DNA of 64,000 nucleotides from an uncultured Schlesneria sp. (GTDB lineage: Bacteria > Planctomycetota > Planctomycetia > Planctomycetales > Planctomycetaceae): NCBI GenBank assembly GCA_903871875.1, contig CAIQIR010000137.1, forward strand, positions 98,641 through 162,640, given 5' to 3'. The notes beneath the pieces were generated by a model. The model made no database searches and was not told where the DNA came from. It saw nothing but the letters and a program-made list of their open reading frames with translations. Positions 16,807 to 26,300 of the stretch are shown here, piece by piece (within the stretch, counting starts at the first letter, position 1; every line of letters starts with the position of its first letter). The position numbers were made by a program, and so were the translations under genes.

Positions 16807-19800
16807 ATGACTATGAATCGGATCTCGCCCACTGTCCTTAGTCTTCGTTCACGAACCAATCTCGTTTTCGGAACCCTCGCCGCCCTGGCGTTGTTTGTGA
16901 TCAGCGGGTTGATTTCGTACCTGAATATTCAAACACTCAATCGCAACGCACGCTTGATCGCGCAAACGCACGAGATCTTGCTGGCTCTGAACGACGTCCT
17001 GTCGCTGGCCAAAGATGCCGAAACGGGACAGCGCGGTTTCGTGATCACGGGCGACGAGAAGTATCTCGCCCCCTATTCAGCGGCAGTCGTCCGACTCGAC
17101 TCGCGCGTGTCCGATCTGGAACTGCTCACACGTGACAGCCGCGACCAGCAGTCTCGCGTCGGGGCGCTCAAAACGGCCCTCGTCATCAAACTGCATGAAC
17201 TGGCCGAGACCGTCGGGCTTCGGAGAACTCAAGGTTTTGAAGCCGCCCAGGCCGTGGTGATCTCCGATCGTGGCCAGGCGGCGATGGATGCGATTCGAAC
17301 CGAGATCCAGGACATGCACTCGGCGGAACGCCTTCGCCGGAACGAGCGCATCGCGGCGATGGACAATGCGTATCAAATCGCACTGAGCAGCAGTATCTTG
17401 ACCTGCCTGTTTGGAATGGCGGTCTCCGGGATCGTCGCCTACCTGTCCCGCCGAACGTTACTCCTGCGGCACGAGCAGGACTGGATGCAAGAAGGGCAGA
17501 TCGGCCTGAGCAAGGTCATGGTAGGAGACCAGCGGCTGGAACGGCTGGGTGAAAACATCTTGCGGTTTCTAGCGGATTATCTGGACGCGCATGCCGGGGC
17601 GTTCTTCGCCAGAAATGGCAATGACTTTCGTCGCGTGGCCACGTACGGAGTTCCCGCGTCGGGCCGCGTGCCGGAACGGTTTGATCTGAACGATGGACTA
17701 TTGGGCCAGGCCGCAAAGGACGGCAAGACGTTTGTGCTGCAAGACGTCCCCGACGGCTATCTGACGATCGGCAGCGGTTTTGGCGAACACGTTCCCCGCC
17801 ATCTCCTGGTCGCACCGGTCTCGGCCGATGATGCCGTGAATGGGGTGATTGAATTGGGGTTTATCGAACCGCTGAGTCAATCGATGATCGAGTTCTTGGA
17901 CCGCGCCACGGGATCAATTGGGATCGCGGTCCGAACGGCCAATGATCGCCTGCAACTGCAGAACCTGCTGGAAGAAACCCAGCGCCAGGCCGAAGAACTG
18001 CAGGTGCAAAGCGAAGAGCTGCGCGTGTCCAATGAAGAACTGGAAGAGCAAAGCCGGGCGTTGAAAGAATCGCAACAGCGTTTGGAACTTCAACAGTCGG
18101 AACTCGAACAGACCAACGGTCAACTCGAACTTCAAGCGCGGGCCCTGGAACAACAGCGCGACGAGGCCGATCGCATCAGTGCGACCTTGCAGGTACAAGC
18201 CCGGGAACTGGAACTGGCCAGCCAATACAAATCGGACTTTTTGGCCAACATGTCGCATGAGTTGCGGACCCCGCTGAATTCATCGCTGATTCTGGCCAAG
18301 CTGCTGGCGGACAATCCCGCACAAAACTTGTCCGCCGAACAGGTGCGGTACGCCGAAACGATCCAGTCCGCTGGCAACGATCTGTTGATGCTGATCAACG
18401 ATATTCTCGATCTGTCGAAGATCGAGTCCGGTCATATGGAAATGCATCCCGAGCCGGTTCGCCTGTCCGAGTTGATGGACGACATGAGTCGGACATTCCA
18501 GCCGATTGCCGACGAGAAGGGATTGCAGTTCCGCATGCAGCTCCTGCCGGGCTGTCCCGAAAAGCTTACCACGGATCCGCAACGATTGGAACAGATCCTG
18601 AAGAATCTGCTTTCCAACGCGATGAAGTTCACGGAACAAGGCGAAGTGACGTTCCAGGTGAGCCATCCCGACGAAGGCCGCGTCGTGTTCGCCGTAACGG
18701 ATACGGGGATTGGGATCCCTCAACATCAACAGCAACTGGTCTTCGAAGCGTTTCGTCAGGCCGACGGCACGACCAATCGCAAATACGGCGGGACGGGACT
18801 GGGGCTGTCGATTTCTCGCGAACTGGCGCGACGATTGGGCGGCGAGATTCAACTGGTCAGCGAACCGGGTCAGGGCAGCACGTTTACCGTGACGGTTCCC
18901 GAAATTTACGACGCCACTCTGATTCCGGCCCGCCTGCCGATCATTCGCCAGCAAGGGGTCGCCGCGCCGCTCGCCGCGACGGTCAAGGCGGATCTTCCGC
19001 AGCCGCCAGTGACGACACCGGCTGTGAATTCGGCCCCGGCCAGTGTCCGCCGCATGGATGACGATCGCACCCGTCTGACCGGTCAACGGCGAGTGATTCT
19101 GGTGGTCGAAGATGACGAGAATTTTGCACGGATTTTGTATGACCTGGCGCACGAATTGAATTTTCAATGCCTGATTGCCACCACGGCGGAAGAAGGGCTG
19201 GCGGTCGCGGCTCAATACCTGCCGAGTGCGGTGGTGCTGGATGTCGTGCTGCCGGATCAGTCGGGCCTGTCGGTGCTCGATCGATTGAAACATGACGCCC
19301 GCACGCGTCACATTCCCGTGCATGTGGTGTCGGCCGGCGATTATGCCGAAATGGCGATGGCGCTGGGGGCGGTGGGCTGTAACCTGAAACCGGTCAAACG
19401 CGAAGAATTGACCCAGGCCCTGCGGCAGCTGGAAACGCGGTTCGCCCAGCGCATGCGGCGGGTCTTGCTGGTCGAAGATGATCTCGTGCAGCTGGATAGC
19501 CTGGGAAAACTGCTGGGGACTCAAGATGTGCAAACGGTCGGCGCACGCAGCGCCGCAGAATGTTTGCAGCATCTCAAAGCAGAAACGTTCGATTGCATGG
19601 TGCTCGATTTGTCGCTGCCCGATGCGTCGGGATATTCGCTGCTGGAAACACTCAGCCGCGAAGATAGCTATTCCTTTCCACCGGTGATCGTTTACACCGG
19701 ACGTGAACTTTCGATCGACGAAGAACAACGGCTACGCAAGTATTCCAAGTCGATCATTATCAAGGGGGCCAAGTCTCCCGAACGGCTGCTGGATGAAGTG

Positions 19801-20274
19801 ACCCTGTTCCTGCATCAGGTGGTGTCCGATTTGCCCCCCGAACATCAACGGATGCTCGAGAAAGCCCGCAGCCGCGACGCGGCCATCGAAGGTCATCGCA
19901 TTTTGATCGTCGAGGACGACGTGCGGAATGTGTTCGCGCTGACCAGCATTCTGGAATCGCACGGAGCGATGCTGGAGATCGCTCGCAACGGCCGCGAAGC
20001 CTTGATCACCCTGGCAGAATGCGAACGGGAACCAGGACGAAAGATCGATCTGGTCTTGATGGACGTCATGATGCCCGAGATGGATGGGATCACAGCGACG
20101 GCCGAAATCAGAAAACAACCGGAATGGAAGAAATTGCCGATCATCATCCTGACCGCGAAAGCCATGAGCGACGATCAGGAACGTTGCCTGGCCGCGGGCG
20201 CCAGCGACTATATGTCGAAACCGCTGGACGTGGAAAAACTGTTGTCACTGGTTCGCGTCTGGATGCCTCGCTAA
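16807..20274 (+). CDS. Hybrid sensor histidine kinase: CHASE3-GAF-HisKA-HATPase-REC-REC-REC
   Basis: A very large sensor (1155 residues from ATG 16807; TTG 16798 and ATG 16813 are alternatives). A first membrane helix (LVFGTLAALALFVISGLISY), a CHASE3 sensing domain with DAETGQRGFVITG, and a second helix (about 190-210) put the sensor outside the membrane. A GAF domain (about 240-385), a long Gln/Glu coiled coil (about 385-470), HisKA with the phospho-His in MSHELRTPLN (about H484), and an ATPase with N, G1 (DTGIGIP) and G2 (GGTGLGLSIS) boxes follow. Three receiver domains close the protein, each with its acceptor Asp (LDVVLPD, LDLSLPD, MDVMMPEMDG). CheR begins 15 bases downstream, so kinase and methylation enzymes are probably coexpressed. 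Confidence 0.93.
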   Translation: MTMNRISPTVLSLRSRTNLVFGTLAALALFVISGLISYLNIQTLNRNARLIAQTHEILLALNDVLSLAKDAETGQRGFVITGDEKYLAPYSAAVVRLDSRVSDLELLTRDSRDQQSRVGALKTALVIKLHELAETVGLRRTQGFEAAQAVVISDRGQAAMDAIRTEIQDMHSAERLRRNERIAAMDNAYQIALSSSILTCLFGMAVSGIVAYLSRRTLLLRHEQDWMQEGQIGLSKVMVGDQRLERLGENILRFLADYLDAHAGAFFARNGNDFRRVATYGVPASGRVPERFDLNDGLLGQAAKDGKTFVLQDVPDGYLTIGSGFGEHVPRHLLVAPVSADDAVNGVIELGFIEPLSQSMIEFLDRATGSIGIAVRTANDRLQLQNLLEETQRQAEELQVQSEELRVSNEELEEQSRALKESQQRLELQQSELEQTNGQLELQARALEQQRDEADRISATLQVQARELELASQYKSDFLANMSHELRTPLNSSLILAKLLADNPAQNLSAEQVRYAETIQSAGNDLLMLINDILDLSKIESGHMEMHPEPVRLSELMDDMSRTFQPIADEKGLQFRMQLLPGCPEKLTTDPQRLEQILKNLLSNAMKFTEQGEVTFQVSHPDEGRVVFAVTDTGIGIPQHQQQLVFEAFRQADGTTNRKYGGTGLGLSISRELARRLGGEIQLVSEPGQGSTFTVTVPEIYDATLIPARLPIIRQQGVAAPLAATVKADLPQPPVTTPAVNSAPASVRRMDDDRTRLTGQRRVILVVEDDENFARILYDLAHELNFQCLIATTAEEGLAVAAQYLPSAVVLDVVLPDQSGLSVLDRLKHDARTRHIPVHVVSAGDYAEMAMALGAVGCNLKPVKREELTQALRQLETRFAQRMRRVLLVEDDLVQLDSLGKLLGTQDVQTVGARSAAECLQHLKAETFDCMVLDLSLPDASGYSLLETLSREDSYSFPPVIVYTGRELSIDEEQRLRKYSKSIIIKGAKSPERLLDEVTLFLHQVVSDLPPEHQRMLEKARSRDAAIEGHRILIVEDDVRNVFALTSILESHGAMLEIARNGREALITLAECEREPGRKIDLVLMDVMMPEMDGITATAEIRKQPEWKKLPIIILTAKAMSDDQERCLAAGASDYMSKPLDVEKLLSLVRVWMPR

Positions 20275-20289
20275 GGGAGGGTGGATCTG

Positions 20290-21117
20290 GTGTCTGAACT
20301 GACCCACGACATCGAATTGTCGCTATTGCTGGAAGCCATTTTCCGCAGGTACCACTACGATTTTCGCGGATATTCGATGGCTTCGGTCAAACGCCGGGTG
20401 CATCAGGCGAAAGAGCATTTCCGCTGCCCCACCATTTCCAGCCTGCAAGATCGGGTGCTGCACGATCCGAGCGTGCTGCCGAAATTGTTGTCGTACCTGA
20501 CGGTGCAGGTCAGCGACTTATTTCGTGACCCGGCCTATTTTCGTGCGCTCCGCGAACTGGTGATCCCGCATCTGAAAACGTATCCCTCACTGAAAGTCTG
20601 GGTGGCCGGTTGCAGTACAGGTGAGGAACTGTATTCGCTGGCGATCCTGTTCCGGGAAGAAGGCCTGGAAGAACGGACGATGTTCTACGGAACGGATATC
20701 AATCCGGATGCACTGCAGCAGGCCGACGCGGGAGTCTATTCGCTGAATCGGATTCCCCAGTTCACCGAGAACCATCGTCGGGCGGGCGGGAAATCGTCGT
20801 TATCCGACTACTACACGGCCAATTATGGCGCCGCCGTGTTTGACAAATCACTGCGGCAACGGGCCGTCTTTTCGGATCATAGTCTGGTCTCGGATGAAGT
20901 CTTTGCCGAGGTGCAATTAGTGTCTTGCCGGAATGTACTGATTTATTTCGATCTGGAGATTCAGAATCGAGCCCTGGGTCTGTTTCAGGATTCCCTGGTC
21001 CGCAAGGGGTTTCTCGGTTTGGGAGCGAAGGAAAGCTTGCGGTACTCGCAATATGCCGAATCGTTCGTCGAATTGTCGCGTGAAGAACGTCTGTACCAAA
21101 AGCGAGGTGGCGCATGA
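20290..21117 (+). CDS. CheR-type chemoreceptor methyltransferase
   Basis: An S-adenosylmethionine-dependent protein-glutamate methyltransferase of 275 residues. It has a short N-terminal helical part with the receptor-contact-type segment YSMASVKRRV, then the SAM domain: LTVQVSDLFRDP, VWVAGCSTGEELYSLAIL (SAM-binding), FYGTDINPDAL, and LVSCRNVLIYFD. The start GTG 20290 is favoured because AAGGGAGG (20273-20280) lies 9 bases upstream; a GTG at 20281 would abut that site. The stop overlaps the start of cheB in ATGA. In the usual systems CheR methylates chemoreceptors; none is present here, so the target may be the CHASE3 kinase or a distant receptor. Confidence 0.93.
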   Translation: MSELTHDIELSLLLEAIFRRYHYDFRGYSMASVKRRVHQAKEHFRCPTISSLQDRVLHDPSVLPKLLSYLTVQVSDLFRDPAYFRALRELVIPHLKTYPSLKVWVAGCSTGEELYSLAILFREEGLEERTMFYGTDINPDALQQADAGVYSLNRIPQFTENHRRAGGKSSLSDYYTANYGAAVFDKSLRQRAVFSDHSLVSDEVFAEVQLVSCRNVLIYFDLEIQNRALGLFQDSLVRKGFLGLGAKESLRYSQYAESFVELSREERLYQKRGGA

Positions 21118-21719
21118 TTTCCTCGCGATCGACATCGCTGCCCGCGACGAAGAATGCTCGCGCCGCCGCGATCGCCATCGGGGTCTCGAGCGGTGCCGTG
21201 CGAGCCTTGTCCGAGATTTTACCGCTACTGCCACGTCACTTTCCCTTGCCCGTCTTGATCGTGGTGCATTTGCCGCCCGGCGAAAAGAGCGCCCTCGTGG
21301 ATTGTTTTGAGGGAAAATGCCAGATCGCCATCCGCGAGGCAGAAGATAAGGATCCAATCGTCGACGGGACTATCTACTTTGCTCCGCCCGACTATCATCT
21401 GTTGGTGGAGGCGGATCGACGTTTGTCGCTTTCCAGCGAAGAGCCCGTTTTGTTTTCTCGACCGTCGATTGATGTGCTGTTTGAATCCGCAGCCGATGTC
21501 TATGGTGCCGCGTTGATCGGTATCATTCTGACAGGCGCGAGTAACGACGGCGCTGGCGGGCTGAAGGCGATCGTCGCAGCGGGAGGAACGGCATTGGTGC
21601 AGCGGCCCGATCTGGCTCAGGCCAGTGAAATGCCGCAGGCGGCACTGGACGCTTGCCCGAACGCTCTCGTCCTGACATTGCCACAGATCGCGAATTACCT
21701 TCAACAGACAGTGGCTTGA
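21114..21719 (+). CDS. CheB-type methylesterase domain protein without receiver domain
   Basis: A 201-residue protein-glutamate methylesterase/deamidase consisting only of the catalytic domain. The triad is visible: Ser25 in IGVSSG, His52 in VVHLPPG, and Asp145 in LTGASNDGAGG. APPDYHL and the final region around QASEMPQAAL match the family. The classic N-terminal receiver domain is missing, so its activity cannot be switched by phosphorylation in cis. It overlaps cheR by 4 bases and is followed 4 bases later by a receiver-kinase-receiver gene, which suggests translational coupling within one signalling unit. The first Gly after the Ser motif is followed by Ala instead of Gly, a small deviation. 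Confidence 0.92.
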   Translation: MISSRSTSLPATKNARAAAIAIGVSSGAVRALSEILPLLPRHFPLPVLIVVHLPPGEKSALVDCFEGKCQIAIREAEDKDPIVDGTIYFAPPDYHLLVEADRRLSLSSEEPVLFSRPSIDVLFESAADVYGAALIGIILTGASNDGAGGLKAIVAAGGTALVQRPDLAQASEMPQAALDACPNALVLTLPQIANYLQQTVA

Positions 21720-21723
21720 AAGC

Positions 21724-23346
21724 ATGACGACGCTGATGGATCCCGTTTACTTCCTGCTGGTTGACGATCTGGAGGAAAACCTTCTGGCACTCGAGGGATT
21801 GTTGCGCCGCGACGGATTGGTGCTGCTGAAAGCTCATTCGGGAATTGAAGCACTTGAGCATCTGTTGAAGTACGACGTGGCACTGGCGCTGATCGATATC
21901 CAAATGCCGGCCATGGACGGGTTTGAACTGGCCGAACTGATGCGCGGCAGCGAACGGACTCGACGCGTACCGATTATCTTCCTCACCGCCGGCTCGACCG
22001 ATCGCAACCGACGCTTCCGCGGATATGAGACGGGTGCCGTGGACTTCCTGCAGAAACCACTCGAGCCGCATATTCTCCGCAGCAAGGCGGACGTGTTCTT
22101 CGAACTGTTCCGGCAACGGCAGGAAGTGGCCGCGCAGCGGGACGAACTGAAAGCAGCCACCGAAGAGATCACCCGTCTGCTGCACGAAAGCCGCCAGTAC
22201 TCGCAGGCATTGAAAGCGGCCGATCATCGCAAAGATGATTTCCTGGCGATGCTGGCCCACGAGCTGCGCAATCCGCTGGCGCCGGTGACCAACGCGGTGG
22301 AAATCCTGAGAATGAGCGGATCCAGCCCGGCGATGGTTTCGCAAGCGCGGGAAATCATTTCGCGACAGATCGCTCACATGGCCCGGCTGGTGGACGACCT
22401 ATTAGATGTCGCCCGGATTTCCCGCGGCAAGATTCAACTTCGCACCGAACCGTGCGACCTGGCCACGATCATCCGACAAACGGCCGAAGACTATCGACCG
22501 ACGCTGACCGATGCCGGTGTTCAGCTGAACCTGTCCGTCGTCGACCAGCCGCTGCCGATCATGGGCGATCCGATTCGACTGGCGCAGATCATCGGTAACC
22601 TGCTGCACAACGCGTCCAAGTTCACTCCCCGCGGGGGCTCCGTGGACGTTCGCACCTCGCGTGATGCCGCTCAAACCCACGCCGTCGTCACCGTCCATGA
22701 CACGGGACAAGGGTTGAGTCATGTTGTCCAGTCGCGTCTGTTCGAACCCTTTTGTCAGGCCGATCAAAAGCTGGATCGCGACAAAGGCGGATTGGGTCTG
22801 GGATTGGCGCTGGTGAAAGGGTTGATCGAATTACACGGCGGCTCGGTCGAAGCGCACAGCGATGGCACCGGGACCGGATCGACATTCACCTTGCTCATTC
22901 CGTTGTCGACGGCCGGCAACAAAGTCTGCGGTTCCATTTCCGGTGCGGTGCTGTCGCCCGACACCAAGGATTTGCGGATCTTACTGGTGGAAGACAACCG
23001 GGATGCGGCTGTGACCTTGAAACTAATGCTGGCGCTGATGGGGCACGACGTTGCGGTGGCGTACGATGGCGACGAAGGATTGGCAATGGCCCGGACGTTC
23101 TTGCCGGACGTCGTGATTTCCGATCTTGGTCTACCAGGCAAGCTCGACGGTTACGCGCTGGCCAACAAGTTGCGAGCCGAACCGACGCTGGCCGGCGTTT
23201 ATCTGATCGCACTCAGCGGCTATGGTCAGGACGACGACCGAGTGCGAACTCAGGGCGTCGGTTTCGACAAGCACTTCGTCAAACCGATCGACCCCGATCA
23301 ACTCCAAGCCGTCCTCAACATCGCCAAACAGAGATCGATCCGCTGA
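21724..23346 (+). CDS. Hybrid histidine kinase: REC-HisKA-HATPase-REC
   Basis: A soluble 540-residue kinase with no membrane segments. An N-terminal receiver domain (about 8-125; Asp58 in LIDIQMPAMDG and Lys111 in FLQKP) is joined by a coiled coil to HisKA with phospho-His179 in LAHELRNPLAP. The ATPase domain (N box LLHNASKF, G1 VHDTGQGL, G2 GGLGLGLALVKG) and a C-terminal receiver (about 418-535, Asp in VISDLGLPG) follow. It is the last gene of the kinase-cheR-cheB-kinase run, 4 bases after cheB. It could take phosphate from the first kinase on its N-terminal receiver and so form a relay. The output regulator is not in the window. Confidence 0.93.
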   Translation: MTTLMDPVYFLLVDDLEENLLALEGLLRRDGLVLLKAHSGIEALEHLLKYDVALALIDIQMPAMDGFELAELMRGSERTRRVPIIFLTAGSTDRNRRFRGYETGAVDFLQKPLEPHILRSKADVFFELFRQRQEVAAQRDELKAATEEITRLLHESRQYSQALKAADHRKDDFLAMLAHELRNPLAPVTNAVEILRMSGSSPAMVSQAREIISRQIAHMARLVDDLLDVARISRGKIQLRTEPCDLATIIRQTAEDYRPTLTDAGVQLNLSVVDQPLPIMGDPIRLAQIIGNLLHNASKFTPRGGSVDVRTSRDAAQTHAVVTVHDTGQGLSHVVQSRLFEPFCQADQKLDRDKGGLGLGLALVKGLIELHGGSVEAHSDGTGTGSTFTLLIPLSTAGNKVCGSISGAVLSPDTKDLRILLVEDNRDAAVTLKLMLALMGHDVAVAYDGDEGLAMARTFLPDVVISDLGLPGKLDGYALANKLRAEPTLAGVYLIALSGYGQDDDRVRTQGVGFDKHFVKPIDPDQLQAVLNIAKQRSIR

Positions 23347-23382
23347 ACGGGCTGCTGATCGGTACCGGAACCGCAGCCAGGT

Positions 23383-26300
23383 TTACTCACCGGAGAAACG
23401 GACATCCGATTCCCTCGCCCCGGTTCCGTAGCCGCCACCTCCGGGAGTCTCGACCGTCAGCAGATCGCCTGGCTGAACGAGGATCTGGACTTTGGCCCCC
23501 AGATTTTCGATCTGTTCCGAGTTCGCTCGCTGCAGCAAGTTTTTGCCGCACGCGCCAGGTTGGCCGCCGGCCAAACCGAAGGGGGGATAGGGACCGCGGC
23601 GTTCAGAAAGCAACGACAATCGAAGTGGCTTCAGAAATTCGAGCTGCCGAATCACTCCGTCGCCGCCTCGATGATGGCCAGCCCCGCCGGAGCCGCGGCG
23701 AATTGCGAACTGGCGCACTCGGACCGGATAGCGCCACTCCATGACCTCGGGATCGGTCAGCCGGGTATTGGTCATGTGGGTGTGAACGGCATCGGCTCCG
23801 TCGGCGTCACGCGTCGCTCCACTGCCGCCGCAGATCGTTTCATAGTAGCCGAACGATTCGTCGCCAAAGGTCAGATTGTTCATGGTTCCCTGACTGGCGG
23901 CGGCCAAGCCGAGTGCCCCCAATAGCGAATCGACAATCCGCTGGGACGTTTCGACATTTCCGCCGACCATCGCAGCGCATTGGGCCGGATCGGGATGTTC
24001 CGGCGGATTCAGAAAACATTCGGGCAGCTGAATTGTAATTGGCACGAGTACGCCGCTATTCAACGGAATCTCTTCGTCAATCACGCAGCGAAAGACATAC
24101 AGCACGGCGGCCGTGACGATGGCTCGATTGGCATTCAGATTGCCCGGCAACACAGGGCCCGTTCCAGTGAAATCGACCACGGCCTGATCCCCCTCGATCA
24201 TGATGGCGACGGCCAGCGGCGACCCGTCGTCCAGATGATCGAGCCACCGATAAGTGCCGGCAGGAATCTGCCGCAGAGCCCGACGTGTTTTTCGTTCGGC
24301 CGCAGTTTGAATGTGCCGCAGATAGGCCAGTACCACGGGTGAGGAATAACGGTGAATCAGTTGTCGCAACGCATCGGCACCGGACTGATTGGCCGCCACC
24401 TGGGCGGCGAGGTCGGCCAGATTGTCGCGGATGGCTCGCGTCGGAAAGGGGCCTGCGAGCAGCAGCTCACGCAGTTCTGCTTCGCGCGACTGTCCTTGAT
24501 CGACCAGCTTGAAGTTGCGGATCAGCACCCCTTCTTCTCCCAGATGCGATGAGAAGGGCGGCATGCTGCCCGGCGAGATTCCGCCGATCTCGGCATGGTG
24601 AGCTCGGCTGGCGGTGAAGAAGAGCAGCGTGCTCGTTTGCGCAGCGTGAATCGGCGTGACGACAGTCACGTCGGGCAGGTGTGAACCACCGCGATAAGGG
24701 TCGTTGGTGATGAAGACATCGCCGGGCGAAATCATAGAATTATCGAGCAGGATCCGCCGTACAGTTTCGGCCATCGCGCCCAAATGTACGGGGACATGCG
24801 GCGCGTTGACGACCAATTCGCCCGTCGCGGAAAACAGGGCACAACTGAAATCGAGTCGCTCTTTGACGTTGGTCGAGAACGCCGTGCGCTGCAGCGTGAT
24901 CCCCATTTGCTCGGCGATCGCCGCGAATTGATTGTTGAAAATCTCGAGCAGGATCGGATCGGCCGTTTCGAGATCTGCGCTGACGATGGAAACGCCGGTC
25001 GCCGGAGTCGCCTGATCGGTGATCAACATCTCGCCTCGCGACAGGATGACCGCGGTAAAATCGGGTTCGATGATCAGCGTGGAACTGGGTTCGCAGACGA
25101 TCGCGGGGCCACTCAGTTCGTCGCCGGGACGTAACTGTTCACGCAGATAAACATCCGTCCGGTGCGATTGGCCGTGAAACCAGGTGGTGGTTTTGAAAGC
25201 GGACTGGGGCCGGCGAGAAACGGTCGCGGCCGAGATTTCGGCTGCAGGCTGCAGCCGCGCGACGACTTCGACACGCGCAACGGTGATCTCGATCTCGCGA
25301 TTTGCGTGCTGATAGCCATACCGCTGTTGATGAAGTTCCTGGTACCGCCGGGCATAGTCTCCGTCGGCAGGGCAGACCACGTTGATGGTCGCCTCGACGC
25401 CGCGATAGCGCAGGTCCAATGATCGGGTGGACGAGATCGATTCCGGCTCAAAATGACCTTCCGGTTCGATGGCGGCTCGACAACGCTGTTCCAACGATGC
25501 GAACAGCGGCTGAAGCTCTTGCACTTGAGCGGCGGAATAGATTTTAAGGACGGCCTGCTCGGCATGTCGACGGATGTCGGCCAGTCCGATCCCGTAAGCG
25601 CTTAACAGGCCCGCGAAAGGATGCGACAGAATCTGGCGGATTCCTAACTCGCGAGCGATGGCGCAGGCATGTTGGCCTGCCGCGCTGCCGAACGCGACCA
25701 GCAGATACTCACGCGGATCGTAGCCCTTCGCCACGGAGATCGATCGAATCGCTCGCACCATATTGGCGTTGGCAATCCGTACGAAGCCTTCGGCCAGTTC
25801 CCGCGAGGAATAACGAACAGCATCAGTCGATTGAGCAATCTGATCGCACAATCGTCGCAGGTGCGATTCAACCGGACGAAGATCGAGCGGAAACGGAAAC
25901 CGGTCGGGTAACAATTTTCCCAGAAACAAATTCAAATCAGTAACGGTCAACGGCCCGCCGCGTCCATAACAGGCAGGCCCCGGATCAGAGCCGGCACTGT
26001 CGGGCCCGACAGTCAGTTTGAGGCCATCGAAGCCACACAGACTGCCCCCTCCGGCGGCCACCGTTTCGATCGCCAGCATCGGCGTCACGATCCGCACGCC
26101 GGCTTTGCGAGTTTCGTATTCGAGCTCGTACCGTCCGTCAAACCGCGAGACATCGGTACTGGTGCCTCCCATGTCGAAACCGATAGCCTTGGCGAAACCG
26201 GCGGCTTGTGCGACCTGCGAGAACCCAATGACTCCGCCGGCAGGACCGGACAGAATGCTGTCTTTGCCCGTGAACTGATCGGCAGTGACGAGTCCGCCGG

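Noticed and set aside
18280..19728. A 482-codon minus-strand frame opposite the hybrid kinase
   Set aside because: It is rich in His, Arg and Gln as expected for an antisense shadow of a GC-rich gene, and has no domain.
22752..23744. A 330-codon plus-strand frame overlapping the end of the second hybrid kinase
   Set aside because: It is a frame-shifted shadow of the kinase and then reads antisense through the 5-oxoprolinase gene.
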